64,000 nucleotides of DNA from Telmatherina bonti (Eukaryota; Chordata; Actinopteri; Atheriniformes; Telmatherinidae): contig OW121821.1 in NCBI GenBank assembly GCA_933228915.1, positions 37,662,898 through 37,726,897 on the forward strand, given 5' to 3'. The notes under the pieces are model-generated. The model saw nothing but the letters and a program-made list of their open reading frames with translations. It did not search any database and was not told where the DNA came from. The position numbers were made by a program, and so were the translations under genes. Shown piece by piece: positions 40,926 through 53,075 of the stretch; the first letter of the stretch is position 1, and each line of letters starts with the position of its first letter.

Positions 40926-41677
40926 GCTGGCTGTGTGTGTTCATGAGGCCGTCATTCTGTCCTACTCTTCAGATAACCTTTAAGTTTGGAAGCAGTATTT
41001 TGTGCTACATCCAGAGCTCATAAAAACATTTCCTTTAACAAAGTGAAGGTTTTCAGATGGTCTGCAGGTGTCAGGACTTGAGCGGCGAGCTCAGAGGGGT
41101 TTCTCAGGATGTCAGCAGAAATCCTCTGTTAGATAATAAATCAGTCTGAATTTTACTTCTCGTTGAGCACCAGCAATTTCTCCCGGCAAAGCTCAAAGCA
41201 ACTTTTCCTTTATTTAGGCTGCGTCAGCTGGAGAGGAACAGCTGCAGGCTCCACTTTGACTTGGACTGGAAAGATTAAGGACATTTACAGGTTTTACTAT
41301 TGTTTGATAGGAGTTTAACCAGAAAAAGCTTTAAATCTTGTGCTCAAACAAGCTATTTTTGTTGTTTAGATGTGTGCTGAACGTTGTTTAGATCAATCAA
41401 ATCCATGTTTGGGACACAAACATAAAATATCTCAAAACTGCGCTCATGTTGGGACCTTAAATGTAGAAAATGCCTTAAAACACCACGAGAAAATGCTCTT
41501 ATCAGGTTCTCCACTCTTAATGTGTCTGAGCATCTTTGAATGCACCGCATGGGAGAGTTTCTAGAGCTAAATGTGTCCACTAACTCATGAAATTACAGTT
41601 AATTAAATTTTAGAGCTGAATCCAAGTATTTGCAGAAATGCAGCGTATTCTATTTGCACACTGAGCCGAACCGCCAG

Positions 41678-41683
41678 GTGTGT

Positions 41684-41715
<32 letters not shown>
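41678..41715. repeat. (TG)n microsatellite
   Basis: TG tract with one TC interruption. Confidence 0.92.
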
Positions 41716-41895
41716 CATTGCCTTGACATTTAGACGGACAGGGTTCATCAGCTCAGCAGAATCAGCTTTGACAAAGAGAAAGACGTCCAAACAGGAGTTC
41801 TTCCCCAATGTCTGACTCTGTTTCTCTCTCAACAATGTAATATCCATGCAGGGTTATGTGGGTCAGTGGGGCTTTACTTTCCCTGGAGACTACAG

Positions 41896-41896
<1 letters not shown>

Positions 41897-41938
<42 letters not shown>
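41897..41938. repeat. (CA)21 microsatellite
   Basis: Perfect CA tract, in inverted complement to the TG tract 180 bp upstream. Confidence 0.95.
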
Positions 41939-41940
<2 letters not shown>

Positions 41941-42693
41941 CACTTAATTCCAGCCTGTCTGCCTGGCTGGTTAACTCTCTGCATGACGTCATACATTTTT
42001 CATAAAGTCTGCGCTGCGTTGTCAATATTCCATATCTGCTATTGACAGGCTGGTGGGAGTCCACTGTAAGAGGTTGCTGCTCCCACTTCTCCCTCCCCCT
42101 CTCTGGCCTGTAATTAAATTAGCTCTGTCTGCAAATGACAAAGGAGCAGTCATTTGGGCTCTGCTTAGAAGGCGAGTAGCTGCACTTAGAGCGGATATGA
42201 AGTTAAGGAGGAATGCGCTGAGCTGAGCTCGGTGCTGCTCGCTGTGCAAGCGACTGGGAGAAATGAGGATGCATGAGTCCAGTTCAGGCTCACGCTCTGA
42301 AACCCAGTCTGCAGCTGGACCAGTGGTCAGACTTTAACCTTTAGTGCCGCCACACACACACAGTCATGGCGAAGCTTCATCTCCATTACCGTCTCCCGAG
42401 AGACGCTGACTTCTTTTGTTCCTTTAATCAATAAAACAATAATGAGATGTTATATAGCGCGGTCATGTTTACCTTCTCAGTTTGCACTCAGTGCCCTAGG
42501 AGATTTTTTTCTGTTATTTCATTAGTCAGGTGTTTTTTGAGGTTTCAAAATATTGAAAAATGACTTTTAATGATTCAGAATCAGAGCCGATGCTCCAAGG
42601 AAACCTGCTTTGTGTCCGATTTTTATCAACTTCAACTGGCATTTTTTTTCTCATTAGTTGTATTGAAACCGGCTGGGTGACATGTTAAATGTA

Positions 42694-43278
42694 CAGTCCT
42701 CAAATGTTTTCACACCCTCCCATTAATGGAGAAAAACAGAAAGAAGCTAAAATTTATGAAAACCATTACATTATTTTCTAATTCTGGTTCAATAGAAGGA
42801 TTTTTTTTTTAAAAGCAAACAAATATGATCAAATAACTTATGAAAGATGTAACATATTTTAATATTTTGATGTTTCCACTCCAGTCAGATGTTTCTGTTC
42901 CTCTCAGACTTCTGCACCTGCTGGCAGGTATTTTGTCCTCCTGTTCATCAGAAAAGTGCTTTCATTTATCCAGGATTGTTTTTGTTTTTTTCAACTCAAA
43001 TTTAATTTAAAAAAAAATAAAATAAAACCAGTATCTTAAATCACTAAATCATAATTCAGCAAATTTTTATTTATTTATTTATTTTATTTATTAAAAAAAA
43101 AAAATAATAATAATAAAAAAAATTTAATTAAAAAAAAAAATTAAAAAAAATTTTTTTTTTTTTAAATCAGCAAATTTTTAATTATTTGTCCTATTTTCAG
43201 TCTCCAGTTATTTGAGTAACTTTTGTAAATTCAGCCTTTTCTTTAGTGAAACAGTATGAATACATTTGAGGACGACTG
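42694..43278. mobile_element. Tc1/mariner-type non-autonomous element with TA duplication
   Basis: The left end CAGTCCTCAAATGTTTTCAC and the right end, in reverse complement CAGTCGTCCTCAAATGTATT, are inverted repeats directly flanked by TA on both sides (42692-42693 and 43279-43280). CAGT ends and TA target sites are typical of Tc1/mariner. The interior has no transposase and includes a very A/T-rich patch (43065-43165). Confidence 0.75.
43065..43165. repeat. A/T-only low-complexity tract
   Basis: TTTA units followed by long A and T runs with almost no G or C over about 100 bp. It lies inside the TA-flanked element. Confidence 0.9.
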
Positions 43279-43617
43279 TAACTGTGGAGTTAAACCTCAT
43301 TTAGGTTCTACACTAAATACACACTGGACCTTCTATCCATCTCTTGGATATTTTGTTTTTTATGTTAACTGTGAGAAAGCTTGTGGAGTCGCAGCCAGAT
43401 GGAGCAAATGCAGCAGTACCACCGGAAACCATGTTGTTCGTCGTCACACACTATAACTTGTGTCGTGTGCCACAAGTGTAAGGCATAAAGAAGAAGCTGT
43501 GATGTGTGTAACGCTGCACAAACCACCATCATTTACTGTGCTTCCTCTTTCTACATCTCTTTCTGAGAATGTTCTTTATTGTGTGTTTTTGTCCACCATC
43601 TTCATGTTTGTTTAAAA

Positions 43618-43969
43618 TAGAGAGATTCAGTTTTGGCTTTTTTTTTTTTTTTTAACTGATTTCCTATATATGGATTTTGTCCAAAACTTACTGATTACTG
43701 AAATCAATTGATACTGATATTTTTGGAGTAACTTGTGCCAAACAAACAAAAATATATGAAAAACTATACATCTATACATAGATCTATACAACTATACATA
43801 TATGACACCGTTTATATTTTGTCATGTTAAGTTAGAGGTGATGTAGCTAAAGAGTTTGACATATAATATGTGCACGTTGTGTAAAATTTGTCATTTAAAA
43901 AGGTAAAACCGATATTTTCTGATATTGCATTTTAATGCCGATATTGGCTGATGATATCAGACATCTCTA
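43618..43969. mobile_element. Possible hAT-like repeat with TAGAGA ends
   Basis: The left end TAGAGAGATTC and the right end, in reverse complement TAGAGATGTC, with internal CCGATATT/GATATTGG motifs, match a common fish repeat pattern. The flanking octamers do not match convincingly. Confidence 0.4.
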
Positions 43970-45194
43970 CGTAAAAACTAACGTGAGACCTTGGACGTGA
44001 ACTCTGCATTTCTAACAACCATGCAGCTGGAAAGGATGCATGGAAGTACGGGGACAGTAAAGGTTAACAACATCTGACACAAACAGTTTTTTATGCATGG
44101 AAAAGGACCATAAATCAGGCTTTAGATTCATAAAATCACTTCAGCTAAGTTACTGTTGATCTGACATTTACAGAATGTCATCGAACATGTCGGGACCTCA
44201 GAGTTCACACAACCTATCCATCGATACGGGGAACTGCCTGTGATTGGCAGGGACAATGCTGACCAAAGTGTCACCATTATGAACATGGTGATTTCTCATG
44301 AACCCATTTCTTTTTGGTGCCTACATGTGATTGTAGCAGTGGCTCTTACATGACAAACAGTTCTACACCAAGCTGTTGCAGCACTTCTTTCTTTACATTG
44401 TGCTTTTAAGCTGCCAGACCCTCTTCTAATCTTTTACTCTGATCTTGTGCAACACATCTTCATGCTTTCTGATGCTTTTTCAGTTAGAATTCATCTTTAA
44501 AGGTAGTTTTTTTTTCTTGTTTGTAAAGCCACTGACCTGTAAATCATTTGAACAACAAAAAAAGGTGCATATTTTAGGCCTGTTGCAAAAACACGGCGTT
44601 CCCTTTGAGTTCCAGCTATAAAATATGCCAAAGGAAACAGTCTGGATGACATAAAATAGTGATTTTGCACCAACACGTTGAGATATTGCATATTTAAAGC
44701 ACAACATGAAGAGTTTTGCACAGTGATGCATTTATTATCATTAAGCTAAAACCCAAAAATATTGAATTGCATGACACGATCATGACAATATTTCCAAATG
44801 CTAAAACTTTATCAGTGAAAATGTGTCATTAATGAACAAAATAAACATCTTCTGACCTCCATCTGTGCAACACAAAGTCATCATTCGACCACATTTAGGA
44901 TCAGGAGCAAGACATTTTATTGTATACACACTTAAATATGTCTCTAAAAGAGAGACGACTTCACCAGTAGGTGTTCATGACAAGCAAACAGCTGTGATCA
45001 TGCTCAGAAGCGTTTGTTTACTTGCTTAAATGTAAAGCATATAAACACACCTTCTTATTTTTCTGATTTAGCAGGTTTTTCAGGATTTTATGCAGATTTT
45101 AATCCTTTATGTTGACGGGAACTCGACTCTGCTCTGCTTTGTTAGTTTGTTTGTTTGCTGACAGAAGTGTTGCCTTTTGCTTGTGTGCTTGCAG

Positions 45195-45311
45195 TGCTCC
45201 CTACCTGCTCGCCGCTGGACTTCCACTGCGACAACGGCAAATGCATCCGCCGCTCATGGGTGTGTGACGGAGACAACGACTGTGAGGATGACTCGGACGA
45301 GCAAGACTGCC
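45195..45311 (+). CDS. lrp4: lrp4 exon 3: LDLa repeat 2
   Basis: The exon is 117 nt between acceptor TGTGTGCTTGCAG and donor GTGAGT, phase 1/1. The first base from exon 2 (A) plus TG gives Met, then LPTCSPLDFHCDNGKC and so on. Mammals have Ile at that Met position. Six cysteines form a standard LDLa fold, with the calcium cage WVCDGDNDCEDDSDEQDC. From LPTCSPL to the end the sequence is nearly identical to mammalian LRP4. This is the most isolated exon of the window, with 25.2 kb of intron before it and 8.5 kb after. Confidence 0.97.
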
Positions 45312-47269
45312 GTGAGTACACATCCTCTCTGCTTGCAACATAAACCAGTGGTTGTGGTGACATGGACACTGTGTGCGCCGTCTCACATTGATACAAAAAC
45401 CCACACTGGACCTGCTCTGTCAGACTGGAGGGGGTGAGTTATTGAAGTGGACAGATGTTTGAGGCAGCCATGTGCAATGACATGTTTGTTCTGCTGCCTT
45501 TATGACCCACTCACAAACACACAAAGTCGCATGAGGAAACACAGTGTGGTGAGAGCTCAGCCGTCTCCACACGAAAGCTTCAAATTCTCCTTATTCTGTT
45601 CCCTCTTTTTCTGATCCGGTGTTTGTGTGTGCATGCTCGCCCCAAGATACCCGTCAGCTGCTGGCCGGGCAGAATGTGGCCCACAGTGGCTGAAGAGAGC
45701 AGCGAGTCTATTTCTACTGCCGGGCGAAATGTGCGTCCCGCTGGGTTTCTGTCTTTGTGGGGATCATGTCCACTTCCAAGGCGAGGATGTTTTTGGAAAA
45801 GGAGAATATCATCTCTGTTTAACACTTCCAGGAAGTGATGTTTCAGAGGCTTATGAGGCATTCACCAAAGCGTGTGCACGTTCCCTCTGAAATAGAAATG
45901 TTAGTTGAGCCTGGGAAAACGTCTGTCAGGCCACAAATCACATTATTCTGCACGGGAACACGGATTTTCCAATGTTCAATGAGGACAAATTAAAGAACAG
46001 AGCGGTTTCTGAGATGTCTCAACTCCTTAACTTTGTCGTTACTCTAAGAATCAGCTGACACGGTGAATGCCAAAACTCACTAATGCAGAAATTAAAATAA
46101 ATAAAGCGGCTTTTTTCCTTACCTGCCCCACAAGGTAGATTGATTGCTTCATAAAGGCCCGATTTGTGAAACCCTTTTCCTCAATGCCTCTCTGTTGTTA
46201 CTGTTGTTGCATAGCAACGGATGTGTCTCATGTCTTTCTATTACATGTTACACTATATGTGTTTAGGTTATCCTTTGTATGTAGTCACACATAACTAAAC
46301 AGAACCTGAAAAGAACAAAAAAAGATGAATAAAAACTTTGTGCAATCAACAGATGTTTATATTTTAGTTTCTAAATTCACCGCAGTGATCACCAGACTGC
46401 CAATCAGAGATTTATCCTGCCTTCACAAGGCTGAACTGTCTGTTAAGCATTAATAAAAATGTCTACTGTCCATTCTGTTGTCACGGATACTAACCTGCTC
46501 TCTGTAAACTCAGTCGGAAGTCTAGGAGTGTGCAGAGTAACACGGCCGTCAGCTACAGTAAGGGAGAGGAGATGCTACAGCGGTCCATTCCCGTACACTG
46601 CCGATCCTCCTGTCTGACTGGCGCACATTAAGGGGGAAAGTTCTGTTCCCACCTCTGACTGGCATTTATGACCTCACTAGCAACCTCACCTGACCCTTAT
46701 AGCATGACATGGACGGCATCATGACACTGTACGGTACCACCCACCTGAGAATGAGGTTGTGTCCTAACCGGAAAGATAAGTGCCCTGCAGTAGGAACAGT
46801 CCTCAAACTCAACGCTGTTCTCACTCCCTGGATACTCTCACCAACATCAGCATGGATCCGATAAGCAATGAGATCAACAAAAAGGCATCTAAAGGTTTGG
46901 CTTTGCATTATATCAGCATGAGGATCCTCATAAGTGAACAGAAAGGTTGAGATGATTTCATGTTTCCAATCTGAGACATGTGGAAGGACTCTCCAGCCTC
47001 ATCATCCATGATGCTGTCCATCTGTTTGGAGATTAATCACACACTGATCACGATCCAGATGAACACAACACGAGGGACCATACTCTGTTTTCCAAGGAAA
47101 TAAAGTTATGGTCCATCATAAACAGCCACTATTATCGTGTTTCAGAACCATTTATCACCAGTAATTTCCTTTTACTGGCTGGCTGCTTTGCTGTTTGTGA
47201 CGTATAATGATCAATTTCTTTTGTCGATTTGAGGAGATGTAACTGTAATGGTCAGTTACTGTTTCCTTA

Positions 47270-47703
47270 AAGGTAGAGTATGCAAGATTTTCAATATTTT
47301 CAAAATAAATTAACTAAAAAAATAACTACCATCATAATTAGATAGTTTTTTAAACATGTAGGTTCCAGTCTGTCCATATTTGATGCGTTATTAAATTATA
47401 AGTTTAATTAATGACAAAGACCCTTCTTGAATGTTTTCTGACCAGTAAAAAGAAAAGTACTTTTTTTCCACCAGTAGGGGGAGTATAAGCCCATTTATTG
47501 CAGAGCAGCTCTGAGCTACAGCTCACAAGCGATTACTGCCGTCATTGGAGCTGGCAAGGAGGAGGGGTGAGGGGTGAGTTTTGCTAATTACTGCCAACCT
47601 GTGGTCGTTTGTGGAGGTAGCAGTTTTGTGGTTTTGCTCACAACCTGGTGTTTGCCACCTGGTGGTGGAAAGAATCGCCTTGAAATCTAACATACTCTGC
47701 CTT
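47270..47703. mobile_element. Non-autonomous inverted-repeat element (AAGGTAGAGTATG ends)
   Basis: The left end AAGGTAGAGTATGCAAGATT and the right end, in reverse complement AAGGCAGAGTATGTTAGATT, match over about 22 bp with few mismatches. No target-site duplication is clear and there is no transposase. It is a member of a small DNA-transposon family, superfamily unassigned. Confidence 0.7.
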
Positions 47704-48879
47704 CAGAATCAAATTAAGTCAGTTTTGATGTCCAGAAAATCATGGAGATCAACAATAACCCTGAAAAAAGCAAAGTTAAAAAAAAAAAACTTGTGAGAAT
47801 CAATCTTGGCCAGTTTCGGTGGTGGTGTCAGTCAGCGATTGGTCTCTGATTTGCTAGTTCTGTGTGCTTCATCTGACTGGTTGGAGGGCTTTCATTAGAC
47901 TTTTTTTCTATGGACTGCTTCTAGATGTTATACTTCACAAAGACAACATATAAAACACAATTCAAGAGCTTTTTCATTTCGATGAGCTTTTCTTGTTGCT
48001 CCACCGTCAGCAATGAGAAGAGGACCTCCCTGTCGGGCTGCTGCGAAAACTAAACATGCTAATGAGTTGTGAGAGAAATGTCTGATTAACCAAAATATGC
48101 AGTAAGTCAGCCGGAGGCTTCTGTCTGCGAGGCTACATCAATTTGTCTTGCTTAGTTTTGGCCACGTGGAATTTGAGAAGATCACAAAATCTTTATTGTG
48201 GAAGCGGCTGCAGCCTGGTAGAGCCGTCGGGTCGGCGCTGTCCGCTGTGGCTGTAACCCTAGAAGCTGCTGCTGGGTGCGGGTGGAGGAGCCATTAGGCA
48301 AAATAATGAAGTGTTTTGTGTTTGGCTTACTTGGGACTGACAGGATGACATTTTGACCTGATAAAGGAGCACTTAACAAACACTCGGATATCATCAGAGA
48401 CATTTAGATTTATTCCCTGGTTACCATGAACGTCTGTAACTAACCTCAGAGCAAGCTATCGTTTGTACAGGTGTTTTATTTTCACCTCCAGCTGTTTTTA
48501 TCCTCTAATTCACGGTTAAAATGAGGTAAAAATGATCAGGTGACCATCTTAAATTATACAGATTGATGAGGATTTGAGGAAGAAGCCACAAGAGGTTAAA
48601 CAAAAACAAATAAACATTGAAAACTGGCTGAAAATGGAAGTTCCCACCAGTCGCTGTGGTTTTTTTCCCTGCAACACCTCGTGGGTTGTGTATACAGCAG
48701 CGACAGGCAGCCTCTTTGTCTCCTGAATGCTGTTCCTTATCCATCATCCAATGATATCTCCTCCTCCTCTCTTGACCCACATACGGTATCGGCAGCCAGA
48801 CACTGAATCGCTTCCTGATGGGGGGTCTGTCTGCTCCAAGCTGGTAATGAATTTTTCATCCTCATGCCCAGTAAATTTG

Positions 48880-48919
48880 CTCCACTCCACTCCACTCCAC
48901 TTTTTTTTTTTTTTTTTTT
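48880..48919. repeat. (TCCAC)4 followed by poly(T)
   Basis: Four pentamer units run into an uninterrupted run of about 20 T. Confidence 0.88.
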
Positions 48920-49225
48920 GCAAACTACTTATTATTTCATGCTTCTTTCTATCTTTCTCTTCATTTTTGACCAGGCTCTGTCTTTCACTTCCCATTTTCT
49001 CCATAAAAATCTATATAAATATATATATTATCCATCCACCCCTCGAAGGAGACACTTTATTTCATTATTCAGAGACGGGGAGACAATCCTCCATGCTCGG
49101 CCGCAGCTGGAGCTGTCTAGAGTCCAGACAAAGTCTGAGGTGTGTGTTTGAACATGAAATCATTCTGAATTATTGAAGTTTAAGAGACATTTCATTGGGG
49201 GTGGGGGACATCATTTCATGATGTA

Positions 49226-49252
49226 AACACACACACACATATATATATATAT
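49226..49252. repeat. (AC)n(AT)n compound microsatellite
   Basis: About seven AC units pass directly into about seven AT units. Confidence 0.85.
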
Positions 49253-49809
49253 GTAGGGCCTGGTAATGACTCCCTTTGGCCTTTGACGTTGGGCTGCCGT
49301 GTGAGTGATGAGCGTCTTGAGGGCCTGTTGACCTCTGACCTCTCTCTGTTTGCCTCACCAATGGAGGGCAGAGACGATGGAAGAGACGGAGAAAAGGAGA
49401 GAATCAATTATTGCAACCTGAATAATAGATTAAATGAGAGTGTTTGTTTGTCTTTTGTGCGAGGAAAATGAATTTTTTATTTGCAACCTTTCAGAGACTT
49501 CACTGAGTTAAATTTATTTATTCTTTTCATCTCCAGAAACGAGTCAGTCAGATTCCGTCTCATTCAATTTAGTCCAATTAAAATCCAGTTAAAACAAATT
49601 CTTTATCCACATTTGTATCATTTATGATGCTGTGTTCATTTCGACCAATTCATCACAAGTAATTGCCTTGCAAAGGAAACCGATGGATGGCATCCCCATC
49701 CTGCGCATGCATGGGATATTGGGTGACTCTTGGAAGAAAAAACTTCCTTTTTAACAGGCGTTTCAAATATGATTTAAAGTACCGTTACTTGTCAGAGGTA
49801 AATCTCAAG

Positions 49810-50624
49810 TAGGCCCTTTTGCAATAAGCAATAAGTAAATTAATCGCACAATAAGGGAAAATGCATGCAATAAGTTTGCCAGACGCAATAATTTTTATTT
49901 GTCTTTCTTTTCTGCCGCATTTGTTTTAAGACAATATCAACTAAACACGGCAACACAACAAGCTTCCAGTTGCACTTAAGCCCATGAAACAGGCTTGCTC
50001 CATCTTCCCAACAGTCTACGATCACTGTAGTGTTTATTCGACAGATTAAACACAAACATGACAGTGGAAAATGGTGTGGACTCGGACAGCGTGGTTGGTA
50101 AAGCAATGCTGCCCTTTAATATTGTTAAAAAGGTGACATTTTGAAGAATGTTGCAAACATTTCAGTCAGTATGAATCGCCTGGATGAACATTCATGTTAC
50201 AAACTGCAATTTTACAACTTTACAATGACATGAAAAATTGCATTTTACCATTCCACCTCTGGTACAGTCCAAACATGTCCTCTTATATGAGCTTTACCGT
50301 ACACTATGTACCTGTGTTACATGGTGTTTAGAAACCATAAGTTCCAGATAACCATGTTGCCAAACCGCAGGAGAAATCCTGATGTGTTTTAGCAGACTGG
50401 GGACTGGATGAGTCTAGTCTGCACATCAAGCTCAATGTTCTTTAGAGATTAAAGTATGTTGAACTTTGAAACGGTGTACTTGCATTATTATAGCATTATT
50501 GTTATTTTAGTTGAAAATCGTCTCAAAATGACAACAATAATCACTCAGCACAATAATATCAGCTATCACGATCATTTCTGAGATAATTAATCGCATGGCA
50601 AAATTTGTTACCGTGACAGGCCTT
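49810..50624. mobile_element. Non-autonomous hAT-type element with near-perfect 8-bp duplication
   Basis: The left end TAGGCCCTTTTGCAATA and the right end, in reverse complement AAGGCCTGTCACGGTAAC, resemble the TAGGCCTGTCACGATAA ends of a common fish hAT family. Flanking octamers are ATCTCAAG (49802-49809) and ATCTTAAG (50625-50632), 7 of 8 identical. No transposase is seen in the 815 bp. Confidence 0.7.
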
Positions 50625-51921
50625 ATCTTAAGGTTCCTCGCTGTAGTTCTGTAAGAAAAAGTTGTAAACATTTGACTTTTTATCTTACTGTAGGAGAAAA
50701 AATGAGTGAAAAAGCACAGAAACACACAAACATCCAACATGGTTTCATATTAATATTAAATATAATTTATTATTAAATATTTTTAAGATTAGAATTTAAC
50801 CAAAAATCTACCACCAGTATACCTGAAGTGCAGACAAAATTAATAATAGCATTAAATAATATAATACCTAAAAGATTAAACATTTTACTTACAAAAATGT
50901 ATGTTTGTAAAATGTGTTTTTTTGTGAAAATATAAAACAGAATCAGTGTGAGAATAATTGAGGACAAATCAGTAAAATGATAAATAGTTGTATTATATGT
51001 ATTGTAATTAACTACTCATAAATGTGTCTTCTTTTGTGGATTGATTTTTATTTTTCTTTTTTGCCGTTTTTCTTTTCGTCTAATAACTTTATTTCCCCTG
51101 ATTGGACTATTTTCCTTCTTGCTGCTCTTAAAATTAAAATGCAGCTGCTGATTCCTGTGTTGGACCTGAAACCATTTTCTTACAACTCAGTCTTAAAAAA
51201 AAGAAATCATTTTAATGCATAATGTAACCATGCATAAAATTCTGCTTACCGCAGAGGAAATGGCTGCCTGTGTAAATTTTCTCTTCCCCTTTTCTTCCAT
51301 TTATCCCTGTTTTATGGCCAAATTCCTCATTGTGTTGAAAAGAAAAAGATGTTTATGAAGCTGGACTTCTGCCTACCTGGAAAGAGCGATGTTGTTCCGT
51401 TTAATTCAGACTCCATCTAAAACACAATGCACCCAGAATGAAACTTTTTCATGGGAATATAGAAGTAAACAACATCCACAGCGATCTGGAGAACACATCA
51501 AATATTTACCAGTACATGGACTGTCTGCCCTGCTGTCATGTCACTGATGTGTCTGTGTATTGTTTCCATTCTCCAATCCAGCAGAGCAAAGCTGATAAAC
51601 CTCCCGGTGATGAAGAAAAACTTCATCATCTTCTTTCACATCAGCTGTCTGAGCATCCTTCTGTCTCCGTCTCCCTCTGTTTGTCTCAGCTGTCTCACCC
51701 TCACTCATAGCTGTGATAAATTATAGATTACCTCCTGCCAGGGGCCATCCATCATTGCTTCTTCCTGACAAACCTGTTAACTCGGCTCCAGATAAACACA
51801 CCGCCGCTCCGCCATCGATTCGTTGGTAACGGTGGAAGCCGTTGTTTGGTGGGGAGGGTGATTCAAGATGCAAAGAGAAGCAGTTTGTCAGGTTTATACG
51901 GCGAATGACCTCGTTACTGTG

Positions 51922-52101
51922 GAGTGGTGGGGAACATTGGCCTTCAACCTGCAGGTTTTCCATGTGTCCCTGCTCCAACGCACTATGTTAAATTAATGAG
52001 TCACTGTGTCGATTTTGATAGGCTGTTGGATCCATGTGAGTTTTTTAGGGTGTGTTAGAGCAGGGACACATGGGAAACGTGACCAGGGTTCCCCACCACT
52101 G
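51922..52101. mobile_element. Foldback element, about 180 bp, with long inverted arms
   Basis: The left arm holds GTGGTGGGGAAC and GTTTTCCATGTGTCCCTGCT. The right arm holds the reverse complements AGCAGGGACACATGGGAAAC and GTTCCCCACCAC. The arms are about 70 bp and could fold into a near-continuous hairpin. This matches a family of short palindromic fish repeats. Confidence 0.75.
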
Positions 52102-52410
52102 ATTCAGAGGATGGCCGCCCGATGACCCGTTTTATATGTCGAACAGCTTTGGTTTCATTCTGTTTCATTGTGATGATCTGCTGTTACGGTTCAGATGCGA
52201 TCTCACATACAAAGTCACAGTATTAAGTAATCATTATGATGGTATTTAATATTACAGTTAATATTGACATTAATTAACGGTGGGAATCTCTAACATCAAG
52301 TCAACAAACTGGCTGATCTGACCAAAAAGGGACTAAAGTAATCAGTACATAGCTAAGTTGTAAGGCACAAAGAAAAATTAACTTAAACATTCACAACTCA
52401 CTAAATCATG

Positions 52411-53075
52411 TGTGGACAACAATGGTCCTCTAAGGTTGTAGTCCTGCAAGCATTCAGAGTTTTTCTGCTGCAACACAGCTGACACATCAGACTTAAAGCT
52501 ATAGCTGGTAATCTTGCTCAGAGACATTTTTTTTTTTACTCTGGGTGAAGTGGTTCCTCATCCTGATAGTAGTCTGTACATTTTTGTTAATCATGAACAA
52601 GAAAAAAAAATATAGTTAGACCCCTCAGTTTACTGTAAATCTGTAAAAACTCTGACCAATCCAAATGTTCAGACCCAAATGGAGTTATTCATTTCTTATA
52701 CTTCATAAGCTTCTTCTCCCGGCTCCCCTCCTCTCCCTCCAGCAGCGCATACCTGATAGCCACACCCTATTCTATTCTATGCTATTTTATGCTTTTCTAT
52801 GCTATTCTAGTCATTTAGCAGACGCTTTTATCCAAAGCGACGTACATATATACCCAGATAGGCACATCGGGGGGCAACTTGGGGTTCAGTGTCTTGCCCA
52901 AGGACACTTCGGCACTCAGACTCGACAATTAGCAGACTAGTGCTGAGTTTGATGTCAAGCTCTGCACTAGTCTGCTAATTACCCATTGATGTGAGTCAAG
53001 TGAGTTGCAGCAGAAAAACAACTCCAAACAACTGCTGGACTGTGGTCCTTGAGGACTGGAGTTGCTCTACATGAA
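52411..53075. repeat. Related foldback element split by an inner repeat, with a perfect hairpin
   Basis: Left-arm sequence (AGTTTTTCTGCTGCAACACA near 52458-52478) and inverted right-arm sequence (GAGTTGCAGCAGAAAAACAA near 53003-53022) belong to the same family as 51922-52101. The space between holds the conserved fish repeat motif ATTTAGCAGACGCTTTTATC (from about 52813) and TTCAGTGTCTTGCCCAAGGA. A perfect 17-bp stem with a 20-nt loop lies at 52927-52943/52964-52980 (AATTAGCAGACTAGTGC and its complement). Confidence 0.6.

Larger units (their letters stand above)
19958..45194 (+). other. lrp4: lrp4 intron 2 (25.2 kb)
   Basis: It begins GTAAGT and ends TTGCAG. No additional exon was recognised. 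It contains a GGTAC-rich repeat (20155-20665), three copies of a dispersed repeat (20.8, 24.7 and 28.7 kb), Tc1-type terminal fragments (23957-23985 and 33096-33125), a 92-bp tandem duplication (26806-26991) and a CT-rich tract near 32.2 kb. It also contains a hAT element with duplication (33559-33906), Tc1/mariner relics (35.5-36.1 and 39.9-40.9 kb), a TA-flanked inverted-repeat element (42694-43278), a TAGAGA-ended repeat (43618-43969) and several TG/CA tracts. Regulatory elements are likely in so long an intron but none can be assigned from one sequence. Confidence 0.9.

Noticed and set aside
45580..45890. Overlapping open frames on both strands in GC-richer sequence just after lrp4 exon 3
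   Set aside because: No recognisable domain, and both strands are open, as expected of GC-rich non-coding DNA. Possibly a conserved non-coding element, but this cannot be tested here.
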